This document shows, in pieces, positions 20,201 to 33,820 of a DNA stretch of 64,000 bases. Where the stretch lies: contig OU015528.1 in the NCBI GenBank assembly GCA_907165065.1, forward strand, positions 41,841,515 through 41,905,514, given 5' to 3'. How positions within the stretch are numbered: position 1 is the stretch's first letter; every line of letters begins with the position of its first letter. The DNA comes from Caprimulgus europaeus (taxonomy: Eukaryota; Chordata; Aves; Caprimulgiformes; Caprimulgidae). Position numbers and translations under genes: made by a program. The notes beneath the pieces were generated by a model. It saw only the letters and a program-made list of their open reading frames with translations, was not told the origin of the DNA and ran no database searches.

Positions 20201-22455
20201 ATTGCCAGCAGCCTTCTTCATCCCATTTTGTTCATGCCATAATAGATCTTTTTGTTTCTCCACAAATTAAATTATAATTCATAATTCTTTCTTAATTCTC
20301 TCTCTGAATTAGCTTCCCACAGAGATCCTTATTATAACAAATGTGGTTGTTATAATTAATTTTAACAATATAAATTGATAGAAAGTACTTTAGGGTTTTT
20401 TTGTTAGTGAACAGAACTTATTTTAAAGGGAATTTAAATGTATTACATGTACTGCAAGCTGACTGGCTGATAATTTTTTGCATATCTGCCATTACAGTAC
20501 ATTAAGTATGTAATAATGCAGCAAATAGGAATGTTAGCAGCAGACCTGAATGTGAATTTGAAAGAACTAAGGCTGAAGAGAGAGAAATAATACTTTTGTG
20601 CTAAAACTAGAATTATGTTGATATATTAGGGCATGTGCAAATGTATTCTAATAAATATTGAGATTTCAAAGAAAAGCTGCTGACAAAAGTGTTGAAAAAC
20701 AGCATACAGTGCTTATTTTTTAGGAGATTCTGAATGATAAGGCAGACATTAGGCTTTATTTATAGATAAATAGATAGACAGACTGATATACCTGTATTTT
20801 AAGCTATTCTTTAAGACTGGAAATTATTAAAATGGATATTGTTTTTTTTCTCTCTCTTAGTGTATTCCTAAGATGCGTCTTTACTCAAAATTGCTCATGC
20901 CATTTGGACAGGAATATTCCAAACAACTAAAAAAATTGAGTGATACCTTTTGGCATTTTTGTGAAAAATACATTTTTGTTACTTGAGTATTTTTTGCTGT
21001 GATGCCACCAAAGAAGATCACTTGAAGGAGAATTTATTTATGTCTGAGTAATTTGTCAAAAGTGCATTTAACACAACATGAGCAGTCTGGACTATGATGG
21101 AAGAAAATTTCTCAAGACTCTCTGGATTACAATGTGTAACAGAGTCCAAAGAGAGCAGCACAAAAATATGTCAGTCAAAACACATAAAAATGTCATAAAA
21201 ATATCATTCTTTTTTAGTGTAAATAACTCACTGATTTCATCCAGTTTAAAGCTGTTCTTTCTTATGTAAATTTTAGCAATAAAGCTAGGAAATAACTAGT
21301 TTTTCAGGAACTTGAAATCATCACTCATCTGTAAAGCTGACAGTCCACAGCAGGGTTGGTTGGTTATGGAACATTTAATTACAATCATATCACTACTCAT
21401 GACATTAGAAGTTCTTTTAAAGTCATTAAAATAATTGCCTGGAGGCAATCTAGAATGCTTGCCCTCTGCTCTCTAGGAATAGCTGATTTCCATTTTAGAC
21501 TATTTTGTTCAATTAGGCTATGTAAAAATTAGGACACCAAACAGTAGAAACATTTTTTCTTTCAGGAATGAACTCTCGGTACCTTTGGAAGAGATCAATG
21601 GTTGAGGGACTTGAACTTACTTATGTGACACAATCTGAAGCTCTGCTTCCCAAATCTAGCATCCAGTGTTTTTTATTTGTTCCTTATTTAATATGCAGAA
21701 TTAAACTGAATGCCATGGATTCATGTAAAAATTTCATATTGTTATTTAAAAAGATTGCTTCTTAAAGTGCACTAATTATGAAATCACATAACTGTACTTC
21801 CAAATAGCTAAAATAGAAGCCACAAACTAGGCAGAAAAAAAAAAAAAAAAGTTACTTTAGACAAGACAGAAATGTTAATTAAGAACTCTTACATGTTGAA
21901 GTTGAGAGGAAATATCCTTATGTCCTGTACCCCTGAATGGGAGCAATTGCCGTGACAGGTGTTTGAAAACTTTACCCAGAAACATTGTATGAGCTAGAAA
22001 AATTTTCATATCTCTCTCCATTTCCTTTCCGGGTATTAAGGGTTATTATATAGAGAATAAAATGGCATCTTGCCTAGAAAAACTGAAAATCAAATTTCAA
22101 TATATACAAAATTATAAAAACAATGCATGGCAAATAAGGTATACAAGTAGTTGTCTGGCTAAATTTCTCATAACCTAAACTGATTTCATCTTACATTGCT
22201 TCTCAAATGGATATGATCTGGGAAGCAGACTAGATCTACTGCTCATGATGGATGGCAGCCTTTAATAATTATTTTCATTATTAGTAATTAAATCCTTTGA
22301 AGTTCATGGCTCAAAATGTCTTTTTTCTTATTTTTAGATCAATACTACTTCAACTCAAGGTCAAAAGGAAAATGTGATTTTTCTATTCCACTTCAATTAC
22401 AACAAGAATTTTCCTGATTGACTGAGATATTGATTTTCCCATAGCTATTTGAAAG

Positions 22456-22552
22456 TCGCACATATGTATATATATATATACATCCACACACGTATACACA
22501 CATACATATATACTCACATATATATATTTGTATATACACATATGAACACACA
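22456..22552. repeat. TA/CA mixed microsatellite
   Basis: Alternating purine-pyrimidine tract of tatata, cacaca and mixed acatat units, about 97 bp. Likely variable in length. Confidence 0.75.
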
Positions 22553-24399
22553 GATGCAGAAACTGTCAAGATTTTTGAAAGTAAAGATACTGATTTTGTA
22601 CTCAGTTTCTACTAAGGATCAATAAAACTTGGGCAACTGAAATCCAATTTGTACCTTTGAAACATCTCCATGAAGGTTATCGTCAGAGTTAACATTCATC
22701 AGAATAATCCTGTAGCCTTGAAGACTGAAAGAAAAAGGTCTTAGATTCTGCTTCAGCATTTATGCTGCAAAATTCCTACACCTTACTGTAAAAGAGAAAT
22801 GAAATAAATTGTGTTCTATTTGTTGTATTTTCTCTTATTTACATATAACAATAATATCTTTATCACTGATGTTAATGTTTTTTAGCTTCCCATATTTTTT
22901 TTTTCCTAATTGCAGTAGCACATCTTAAAACATTTAATACAAGAGAAAGCAGGGCAAAAACATGACTGTTACATCATGGTACTCTTACTATTTTTTAGAA
23001 GAGGAGAGGACAAGGAATTACTGTTAAGTTAATTAATTAATATTGTACTCTGAAAATAAAAAGTAAAAAATATAGCAGTAGATAAGTCAATCTGTTTGTT
23101 ATTTTTTTTCAATAGTAAATCACTATGAATTACATTTTATATTGAAAATATAATAAAATTTGTAGTAATTTTTTGAGAACTGAAAAAGTGTTTAACAATA
23201 AAATATATTTGCTAAAATATCTTGATTTTCAGCTGAAAATTAAGCAATTGTACTTTTCTGATAAGTGATGCAGTTCAACTGCTAATCTCCTCTTGATACT
23301 GTAACCTAGATATTTTTCCTTCTTTAAGATAACGTTCCTCAGTTGCCCAAGGTCAAAATGGCTCCTGTCTATGCCACAGACTGTTCTCACAGTATTCTCC
23401 AGTCCTTCCATATGCACTTGGTGTTCTTCATCTGTTGAAATCCTCTAACTATTTCATGCCACATCCTCTCTTTCAACATGATCTTTTCTGCCCTCAGTCC
23501 TCCTTTAGTTTTCACTTTTTCAAGCTTTTAATATTCTTCCTTCTGTCGGCCTCACTACGGTTTTTCTATCACTCCTCCCTTCTTCTTTCATCTTTTCTAT
23601 TCCTTCTCTAAAACCAAACCTAGTCCCCTTGTAGTGGACTCCTGCCCCCATCCACACAGTCTTTGTGTCCCTGCTTCACACTTTTGCACAGAAAATTCTG
23701 TTACTGCCCACAACCTACCACTGTCATGCTTCAACTCATGTTGATGACTCAACATTTCTTGCTATGTCCTTACTTCATTTCAAGTATGTACAAACTGTTC
23801 TGGCTCTTGAATTTCCACTGGAATTTCTTAATCTGATACTAAATTTGCACTTATTTTCCCTTATGGAAAGCAATATGTTTATCAAACTACTTTGTTTACC
23901 ACACTTTCTTTGTATAAGCTCCAATTTCTTTCTCTACTTAGAATTTCTGTTATTGCAGAAGGAATTCACAAAGTCTTCTCTTCTCTTTTCCTTTGCTCGA
24001 AGATACTGTTAAGTAGGCCAGACTAATCCCACCTAATTTTAGCTGTCTAAATGCTAGTTAGCATGCAGCCTGAGCTGTTCATCCTACTTTTTAAATTCTG
24101 AAGTTAAGAAAGAAAGATAGGCAGTTTCAGAAACTGATTCATGATGCTTACATATCTTAGGATGGGAGGACATCATCTGTAGAGGGGATTACTTTTGTGT
24201 ACTAAGTACCAGGCATTTACACAGCTAGATTATACTACACAATTTTTTTTTAATGGTTAAAATAAATCCTCCTAATATCTATTCCATTGTAATTTCATCT
24301 CCCGATTTTCCTCCTTACGATCTCTCACACTTATTCTACAGAGTTCTGTATAAAATAGTATTTTAAATTTCTAAATTAAGAATTTTAAAGAAATTAATG

Positions 24400-24420
24400 A
24401 CTTACTCCTCATGAGTAAGT
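24400..24420. repeat. Perfect 8-bp inverted repeat, 5-bp loop
   Basis: The arms acttactc and gagtaagt are reverse complements around ctcat. Short enough to be chance in AT-rich DNA. Confidence 0.5.
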
Positions 24421-27404
24421 TCTTTTTCTGATATCGATTCTCTTTTTTGATTTTACCATTACTGAAAACACCTTTCTGTTGTCTTACCTTTGTCTTTTCA
24501 CTGTTGTTATTGGGCTGGTGACCAGGATAGTTGAAAAGTATATCTGTCCCATAATGAGGATGATTTTAACTCAGCTTTGAATATACAATTGCTAACCGGG
24601 AATGAAAAATGTTCACTATGAATTCTGAAGAAAAGGCTGGACAAATAAGACTAGTAGTAGGCATAAATTTACAGTGGTTCAGACTTGAGAAAAAAAAAAA
24701 AAAGAAGAAAAGGAATCTAGCTGTTCTAAACATGACAAAAAAACCCCACAAAACCCCAAAAGCAGAAGACTCAGTTTGTTGATTATGTTAAATGTCTACA
24801 AATAAGAAATATGAAGTATAAATAATTAGACCTGGAAGCCTTACTATTTGATCAACAGTATGACTTATTTGGCATAATACACAGTTTATGATATAATACA
24901 CATACATAGTTTATGATACACAATTTGTATTATATTATTGTTAACAAAATTAATAAAATACAATAATAAATATAAAATATGTTTTAATTGTTGTTTTATA
25001 TTATTAATGAATATTATTATAAAATATCTAACCACACAAAATTTAAAAACAATACAAACAATATTTATATAATATAACAGTAAAAAACTGAAAAGGGAGG
25101 AACTGTTGCCATCTAGCTCAAAGACACATTATCTACTCTAAAGTCCAGAATGTTGTTGGATCCAGAGACAGCTGGTGCATAACAAAAGATGAAAACTATA
25201 TCATACTAAGGATTGTGGTGAACCACTGTGTCAAGGGAGCAGAGATGGATGTATCTTTTTGTAAAGTAGGAACAAAATTCTCTGAATCAGAGGACTGAGT
25301 GGTTTTACAGGGATGTTAAATGGGCATATGTTGGGAGAGAAGTTTTAAATCTATTCAGTGGATTCAAGGAATGAGCTGAGGATTTGATAGAAAAAGTAAA
25401 GGAAGCAACAGAAGAGCGTTTTCTTCTCATTACAGAGTAACTGACAAAGGCTGAATGCAAATTGGGCAATAATGAATCATTGAGGTAAGAAGAAAAATAA
25501 GGAAAAAGAGTAATAAACTCAGAAGACTTAAGAAGAAAGTTTTTTTAAAAAATGTGGGGAACTGGAAACTAATATGCCCCTCAGAGAATGCCCAAGGCAA
25601 AAACAAGTAAAGAGGAGTTGACAGTTTCTTAAGGAAATAATATTAAATATAATTCCCAGCTATATTTTCGGAACTGGGTTGAGCAGTCCCAGGATTAAGG
25701 GTAGGATTTTTTTAGATCTTATGAAGCAAGAATGAGAGTCCAGAAGATGGTGAAAGGGACAACAGATCCACTTTTTTCTTTTTAAGGGGGAATTGTGAAA
25801 AGTATACAGTCACCTAAACTGTAATTAATGGAGAATACTGCAGCAAATAATTAAACAAATTATATATAAACCAATAGAATGTGTAAGCAGATAAAAACTA
25901 ATAGGAAGATGAGTAACTCCCAGTATGCATTTGTTAAAAAACTTTGCTTTCACTGTTTTAATTAGCAAAACTAGTTTTGAATTTCTGCAATATGTTACTG
26001 AATAGATATAATATTTAGTGTCCAGAAACACAACTACATCCGCCATTGGACAATATGGCATATTAACACAAAACACATTAAAAGTGACAATGTATTTATG
26101 TATGTGAATTAATTATTTTGTTGATTTCTTAATATTTACTGATCTAATTCCCAATACTATCAGTAGAACTTACACTACAGAACATTTTTTTCATTATCTA
26201 AATAAATTGCTCATCAATAGATGAGAGGAAATCAGATCTTTTTTTTTTTTTCCAACAAAAATGTATACTCCCAGAAAAGGATCGAGTATGTTGGCAAAAG
26301 CAAAGAGGGGAAGTTTATTAGGCTAATCTATCTGAGAAAGAAATCACTGTTCTCAGGGTTGTCTTACACTTTATAAGCAAAAGCACTTGAAGTAGAAAAT
26401 GTGTAGGTCTTCAAATGCAAGAAAAGCACGTGCATAGAAATTCCTTGCCTGTTAATGCAAAACGCTAAACATTTTGACTATCATCCACTGAAAGACAACT
26501 GGAAGGGACACATACATTTGTATAGCAAACCAGCACAACTGAAAAGAAATAATATATGTAGTCTAATAAAAGTTTGTACTACTGCCAAGAAGTAAGTGTT
26601 CATGCCAAAATGTTCTGAAGCACAGCTGCCAAAAAAACCCCAACCTGAGACCATTATGAAAGACACTAAATCTAAACATAGAGGTGGCTTAGAGAAGAAG
26701 TAAAAGTATATTTATTCTTAGAATTCAAGTATATAAAATAATTATTATTATTTTATGCACAATAAACAAGGCTTTGAGCATGCTGGCAAGCATTCAACAA
26801 AGCATTCATGTTGCCTAAGGAGCATATTGGTCCTTAAATTCAGGAGAAAGGCTTAAAAAAGTCATATTCAACTTGAGTGTTTGAGATAAGCTAAACATGC
26901 AAATAATACAAAAACTTCCATGTGTTGTCGGACATGCCTTAATAACACTCCTGTCAATCCTAAGCCAACTCAGCCAGCTACTAATGAAGGTGATTCAAAA
27001 TGCATAGAGCAGATATCCTGGGATCTGTCTCAAAAAAGATGAAAAGTGGGTTGCCATTGCTGCCATGTGGCTTTCAAATGAGAACGCCTATGAGGAAGCT
27101 GGAGGCTCTTACAAAGCCTTCCTAGCTGCAATTCCTGAAACAGTACTCTAACCACCAGGTTCTAGGGGCTGAATCATGAATTTTTTGCTTTCTTTTTGAA
27201 GTTAGGCCATTGAAGGGGCAAAAAATTCAAGACTCAGGGATCCAGGTGGGGAACTGGAAACCAAAGGCCAGTGATGAGACATGGTGACTGGGAGACGGAG
27301 CTGCCATTTCCTGAGAAGGGAATAAAGGGCTTGGGCTCTTCTAGAGAGCAGAGAAGGCTGAGGGATGAGAGATTGAGGTTTAAAATTCATTAAGGCAGAG
27401 GGTA

Positions 27405-27565
27405 AGGTGAATGCAGAACTGTTTACCAAATCCTACAATACTGGAACCAGAGGACACTTGATGATACTAGTAAGAGGTGAGCTTAAAATAGCTAAAAGAA
27501 AGTACTTCTTTACACAGCAGGTATCGAACTTTTGGAACTTGCTGCCACAGGGGGTTTTTTATGTT
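27405..27565 (+). mobile_element. Old L3/CR1-like LINE 3' fragment
   Basis: Diverged wording resembling the 3' end of ancient amniote CR1/L3 elements: tactggaaccagaggacact (27439-27458), then aaaagaaagtacttctttac (27493-27512) and ttgctgccacag (27539-27550). The frame at 27407-27661 contains the matching CR1-type peptide YFFTQQVSNFWNLLPQ. Divergence is much higher than in the other CR1 pieces, so this is an older insertion. The edges are approximate. Confidence 0.65.
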
Positions 27566-30346
27566 CATCTACAAAAAAGGATTTCAGAAACCTTCTCCTC
27601 CTTATTCCTTCTTGTGGGCCTGCTAAAGCTTCTTGGTGCTCAGACCATTTGTGACACCTGATGCAGAAGCCTAACCTTCCTCTGCCTGATTGCTACACAG
27701 TGGCTTCAGCTCTTACCTTGACATTATGAATTCAGCAACTGGGAGTGTGCTCTTAACTTTGAAGCATTACAGCACTACCTGCCACAGTGCCTGACAGTTT
27801 TTGTTCAGTATCTGTCTTTTTAAATATGAAGAAACACAAGGAGGCACATTAATTTATTTTCCAGGAAAGCAGTTCAGTTCACATAGCATTTTAAAGCTTC
27901 CCTGTGAAATAGGATGCACCAAATATGCTCGCAACACTTGGAAAAGAGAGGTAAATGGCAAATATATGTGATAGGTGGCTTAATACAGGTGGCAGGAGAG
28001 AGAAATAAATAGAAATTGTGATTTGAAGCTGGTCATTTTAGTAACGGTACTCTCTCAGATTACAGCTAAGCTAAAGGGGAATTCCTCTTCTACCATTAAT
28101 AAAGCATGAACTTCTGAGTATAACAGCTTCTGCTTTTGATAGGGTATGAAGTTTATGGTTAACTTTCTTCTTTACTTCTCCCTTTATCACAATACACATT
28201 GAAGAGAGAATATAGATTCAAATTTTTTCAGCCTGCAAGCAGGAAAGGAAAAGTGACCTCTGAACAGACTTTTTTTCTTCATTATTGACGATTCTAAACA
28301 TACAAATCTGTGAGACAGACCCAAGCTGAAGAAATTTATATTAGTTTTCACAAGACAAGCAGTTTTCCTTATTCTTTTTCACAACTAATCATTGTTATCA
28401 CAATTTCAATTATGATTTTCAATTGTTATGATCAAGCATCTTGGAATTAAGGTCGATAACAAACAAAAGAATAAAAATAATTATGGTAGTAGTGTCACAA
28501 TATCTTAAATTTCAATTTAAATTTTAATCAGCACCTTGATAAAATCTACATTGTTTTTAATGTCTGAAGAAGGGCAGAGAGAGGACTCAAGTATTCTGCA
28601 CAGTAAAGAAATTATTAAGTAATAATGAAAATAGTATGATTGAAACCAGTAGTTCTTTCTTCTACAAAGCCCTAGCTAGTAGAGTGGTGCTGGCTTACTT
28701 CATTTCCAGCTGCTAGATTTCACTAAAAGAAGCTAAAAATAAATTCAATACTTTCCTAAAATGACTTTCCCATGTAAGCAAGTGCTGCAGTTGCCATAGG
28801 GATGTTAGAACATCACAAACTGGAAGCAGTTCACATAGTAAATAAGCACACTGGTGGGCAAGTTGTCCATTTGAGCATGTTTCAAAGAAGAAATCTCTCA
28901 GACTATATTTTTGAGAGGGGGAGGTTAAAATAAAAAGAACCATTCCTTTAGTCGTCAATAGTGCAAATCACTGAATGTAGGTTTTCACAGGTGTGGGCAT
29001 TTGTGCAGGTGCAAGACATATGCTGCCTATGATGATGAGTGCTGTAGCACCTAACTTGTAGGACCTACACCTTCCATTGAAAAGGGATAAAAATGTTAAA
29101 ATATCTGTAAATTTTGTGAAAATGAAAACATCATTGTGTTCTTGCATTTACCATGATTGGTTCAGTGAGCCTGGAGCTGTCCAGCCTCTCCTTATTTTCC
29201 CTTGTCCTTTGTAATGCATTAAGTGACTAAATTCTGGTAGTGTATTTTTTGCTGTATACTATCCATTTATTTTGAAAGTCAATACAAATGAACATGAAGA
29301 TGCCTATCAAACCAATGGATTTCCTTTCCAAAGTTTCTTCATAACGTTCTACATTATAAAATTTAAAAGGTCAGATGATATAAATAAACAGTGACTTCAC
29401 TGGGGCTGATACTACTGTCCTGATTTACAGCAGGTAGTAATCTAGCCCCAGCACTCAAGCTTTTCGTTTGTGCTCAACCCAGAATAGAAAGCAAACGGCT
29501 GGATAATAAATACCATGGAAACAAGAAAAAAAATTCCAAATTCTATAAAGAATCAATTTTGGAAAAAAGAAGAAAAGCCATATTGTCTGCAATTAAAATA
29601 GAATTCACTGGGATTCTACAAGATCATTTAAATGCAAACTATTATGATTGTTTCTACATTGTTTTTGTATGTCTTCGGTACATGTCTGAGGGCTTTTTAC
29701 CTTAAGACTGACGGGTTTACCAGTCTTACCAAGTCATTACTATCTTGCTGTTCTGAACCCAGTTTCAAAGTGGTTCCTTTCCCAGCCAGCTCTTTCCCAT
29801 TTGCTAGATCAAGCCCTCTCTATTAGCCTTTCACAACACTGTTATGGCTCTGATTTGAATCCATACTCTTTTCTTCAGATAAATAGTTAAAGTGTGCGCT
29901 GAAGTGAGCCCCATCAATTTTGCAATACACGTTTAGCTGCAGAGAGAGTACAAGGCAAGTATTAGAGCTCAGGTTGGTCAAGGATGCTGACCAGTAAACA
30001 TTCCATCTGTTTAATCATTCCTGTCTGGGATTTAACTGACACTATATTTATGGCTCCATTGTACATTATTAGGCCCATAGCAGAGGATGAGCGCTCAAAC
30101 ATAATATCTACATCCCAAAGTAGTGTTCTATGAGCAGATCATATTCAGGTTTCCTGTTAACCCCAGTGTCAGGACAGGATTAAATTGGAATCCATCATCT
30201 TCTTTGATCTGTCTCAATTAAACTAATATTATTTGGGACCACGTGGCTGGCCAACAGATGCAAATAAGCCCTTAAGTTTAAGTCACAGTATAAAAAGTAA
30301 CCATACTGACTGGAAAATTTAAGATTTTTCCCCAGCCTTTCTGTGT
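27566..30346. other. AT-rich intergenic DNA
   Basis: About 2.8 kb with no recognised gene or large repeat. The last part, about 30001-30300, is less repetitive, contains an ATGCAAAT octamer motif (30258-30265) and reads like conserved non-coding sequence, but that cannot be shown from one genome. Confidence 0.5.
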
Positions 30347-30676
30347 CATAGAATCATAGATTCACATGGTTGGAAAAGACCTCTGAGGTCCTTGAGTCTA
30401 ACCATACCTGTGCACTACTAAACCATATCTTCAAGCACTCCATGTAGCCATCTTTTAAACACCTCCAGGGATGGTGGCTCAACAACCTCACTAGGGAGCC
30501 CATTCCAGTGCCTGAGAACCCCTTCAGTGAAGAAGTATTTCCTGACATCCAATCTGAACCTCCCCTGGCATAACTTAATGACATTGCCTCTTGTTCTATC
30601 ACTAGTTATCTGGGAGAAAAGACACATACCCGCCTCACTACACCCTCCTTTCAGGTAGTTGTAGACAGAAGTGTTC
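30347..30676 (-). mobile_element. CR1 LINE 3' end, minus strand
   Basis: Starts with the reverse complement of the CR1 terminal repeat (tcatagaatcatagattcac) and continues through gaaaagacctctgaggtcc, cacctccagggatggtggctc and aagaagtatttcctgacatcc. Antisense frames such as 30418-30885 minus show the matching CR1 C-terminal peptide (for example [20 protein letters not shown] and [10 protein letters not shown]). It is 5' truncated near 30676, where the typical wording is lost. Confidence 0.88.
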
Positions 30677-32477
30677 AGAGCTTGGTGGTTAGAAGTGGGA
30701 CTTAACAGGTTGATATCTAAATGGTACTTCATCAGATTACCAGGGCTGCTAGAACCCCACAGATCAGTCTGGATTCTGAGTGAGATATAAGTCATCTCTC
30801 CAGCTTTTAACAAAAAAGATTTGTGTATTGCACTAGTCACCCAGATTCCCTTTATGGTCAACAGATAGATAATGATAAATGTCATTAGATAGGCTGAATT
30901 AATCTGATTATTTTAGGCATGTAATCAAGTATGAGATAAATAAGGTGAACTGTGCTCTGGATATGCCTCTTTATCTCCTCTGGTTATAATGGAAACCTAG
31001 AATGAACAACTCAGATGTCTAAGTTTTGCAGATAAAAATCACCTTGGCTGCTCATACTGTCCTTGCAAGCAGTCAGCATTCACTCTGAGCATAGCTCACC
31101 TGAAGATATGATGATTCTTTGTAGAAGACAAAGAAACTCCTAGAAACTGCCTTAGAAGGAACTCAGAAGCCTTGAAGGCAACATCTGGTAGCAAGGGCTG
31201 TGTGTCAGCTGAGGACTGCAAACTATGGCAATGTCCACTCACAGAGCATGTGTGCTGGATACACAGAAGATGCTGCTGGTCAGGTCTGGGAATACCACCA
31301 GGGTTACCTCTTGCCCTACTCCAAGTGCCTCTGGTGGGTTGCTAACATTAATGGACAGCCATTGCAGCGTACATGGCAGGAGAGAGGTCCGACATGCCTG
31401 TATGTGTATCTTTTTCATCAGCATTTAGTACCCCGTGTGTTGTTTCTTGCTCTTCTTCTTGTTCCCCTGTTCATGTCCTTCTGCGTAAATAGCCAATGAC
31501 TCAGTGAGAGACATCATGCCTCTTGCTCATATAGTGACTCTCTTGGGAGGTGCCAAGATGTTTCTCCATGAGTACTTCATCATTTTATACACAGTGGAAT
31601 AGCATCAACAGAACAGCTGGTGAACACTTTCCTCTGGAACAGTCCATGATGTAGTCTTAGCAGGCACTGAAAGGTGGGATTTGAAGCAAAAAGTGAACTG
31701 AATACTTGTCTTCCACCTCCTCTATTCTAAGCAGTGAGATATTGCTCAAAAGCAACAGTCCTCATTTCTGCTCATACTTTGTTAAGATTGTGCTTTGTGT
31801 CTTTGATTTTATTACAAGTGGCTGGAAATGAAATACACTAGAAATGGCAGGAACACTTGTTTTTGATATTTCTGAGGTATTTCTTTCAATCCAACATGAA
31901 CTCTATTTGAAAAGGATTTTGTAAGTTTTGCTTTTGGATAAAATTGTAAGAAGATACTGACCTAAAGGTACAGTGATTATTGGTTGTCCCAGAAGTGCAC
32001 TTTTCAATGAAAAAGATACTTGAAAAAGAAATGATCCAGCTGCCCTGTCCCTCTAACTGTCTAGTATGATGGCCAAATGAGTAATACGATCCAATATTTA
32101 GACTGAAAGTAGAACTAATTTTTATAATGCTGAAGAAGTCCCCAGGGTGGATAGAAAAACAGAACAGACCCTTGTACAGACTTTAATGTTTTGAAAAGCC
32201 AGGAAGAATACTGCAGTGAGTGGTCCAAAAAGTCTCACAAAATTATGTGAAGCTCTTTCTGAGGTTGGATCCATTTAATAATTTTTGGAAGTAACATTAA
32301 TCTGGAAAAAGAATAGTGTTCAGGTAGTTGTTAGCTTCCATATTTTATTACATTTTTGTGTAATTATTTATATCTTGTTTGTATAGTCATAAAAGTATAT
32401 ATATTCATATGTACAGTTTTATGTTAATCATGATCAGAAAATTTTGCCTTAGATTGTGATGCTGTTATTCTGTTTAT

Positions 32478-32541
32478 ATGTATACATAGACATATATAAA
32501 AATATGCACATATATATATATATATATACAAATATATACAC
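32478..32541. repeat. TA-rich microsatellite
   Basis: Mixed tatata, acatag and cacata units with a core of about ten TA dinucleotides. Confidence 0.7.
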
Positions 32542-33683
32542 AGTATAAGAAACCTGGATTTTCCAGTTTCAACCAAGTACACTGAATACATATAAAAGTA
32601 CATATAATCGGTACAGACTGATTATATATACATTAGAGTAGCCTTTGTGATGTTTTTTGTGGTGTTTAAAGGGTACTCTGATTTGAAGGTTATGACTCAG
32701 GTGAGTCTTTTATGTAAAAAAATAAAGAAGGGAGAAGCCAGGACAGACCTCTGAGAGATATTTTCCCAAATGTCTCTAACAGCAGCAGCTGAAACTTCTC
32801 CTCTCTGGGAGAGGAGTTACACCTCCAGCTTTTGCTGACACGGAGACTTCTATTTCCATTTTGTTGGCATGAAATACAAGATGGTGATCAGGTAGGGATA
32901 AAAATTTAAATATTAAATTAATGTTTCATTATTATGGTGTTTATGTTAGTTGTTTACAAATAAAAATATAACTCAGTCTAAAAACAGTTAATCAGTTGAA
33001 TATGCATGACTGCATACCTCAACTTACAGTACTGTCTGCTTCAAGGTATGAGAGTGATACTATTAGTGTTATCAAGACAACTGCCCACTGAGGCTGGGTT
33101 ACACACCTCAGTAGCAGAACTAAAAGAAAAAACTCCTCTGAAATGTCAGAAGTGTGTCTGCAGGGATATTGCAGTCACAGCAGGCTGTCCAAGCTGTGAA
33201 AGATGTGGAGGGATGAACCAGTTGTGCTGACAGCAAGCCCCTGCATCCTAATTCAGCCTCTAGCTAAAGTTCAGTCAAGTGCCTCCCCATTCCTGACATG
33301 TGAGGTATGAAAGTCTCCCATACTGAAGGTGTTCACTGAGGAGGCTGCTGGACTGGACAAACTGACAGTGGCTGCCCCATATTAACCCTTTCCACTACTA
33401 GATCTACTGACAAGCGAGTGAGCAGTTGAAACTTTTCTCTGCCCTGATAGACAGGAACAAACTCCTCAACTGGAAAATCTAATCCCTTCTCCTGTCAGGG
33501 CACTTCAGAGAATCGAGTCTGTCAAAGACTCTCCAATCTGAAACAATGTTAGCAGGACCCCATGTTTTCATTAAGGCCTTTGCCTGCACTCTTAGAGTTT
33601 ATTTCTGCTCGTTCTCTGCCTCTTGTACAATGTTTTTGTAAATGAATTAAATATTAAATTCTTGATATAGTATATATGGGAGC

Positions 33684-33820
33684 TGACAGATATACTGAGC
33701 CAGCAGTTCTTGACAGATATATTATATGCCAGCTATCTTCCACTGGATACACTATGCCGGCAGGCATACTGTGCCAGCTTCTGGCAGCACACATTATGCC
33801 AGCTTCTGCAGCTTCTGACC
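33684..33820 (+). repeat. Degenerate minisatellite with atgccagcttct core
   Basis: About five diverged units of roughly 25-32 bp, each holding a version of ata(c/t)taTGCCAGCttct: tactgagccagcagttct, attatatgccagctatct, cactatgccggcaggca, actgtgccagcttctgg and attatgccagcttctgc. The frame 33676-33927 runs through it and is probably chance. Confidence 0.6.

Larger units (their letters stand above)
13527..27404. other. Long AT-rich gene-free DNA
   Basis: Nearly 14 kb with no supported exon, RNA gene or large repeat. Frames of 60-115 codons are scattered on both strands (for example 23665-24012 plus and 18347-18637 minus) without motif or codon signal. Small features inside are an AAAAC run (14259-14283), a C-run near 15085, a 16-base A run (21835-21850), a TA/CA microsatellite (22456-22552) and a short perfect hairpin (24400-24420). 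The 17461-17660 stretch is less AT-biased, with homeobox-like ATTA sites, and might be conserved non-coding DNA. Confidence 0.55.

Noticed and set aside
23665-24012. 115-codon hydrophobic plus-strand frame, Leu/Phe-rich
   Set aside because: The hydrophobicity follows from the T-rich strand composition; nothing indicates a membrane-protein gene.
33684-33820. CRISPR-like array
   Set aside because: The units are diverged and of uneven length without regular spacers, and the host is a vertebrate. It is a decayed minisatellite.
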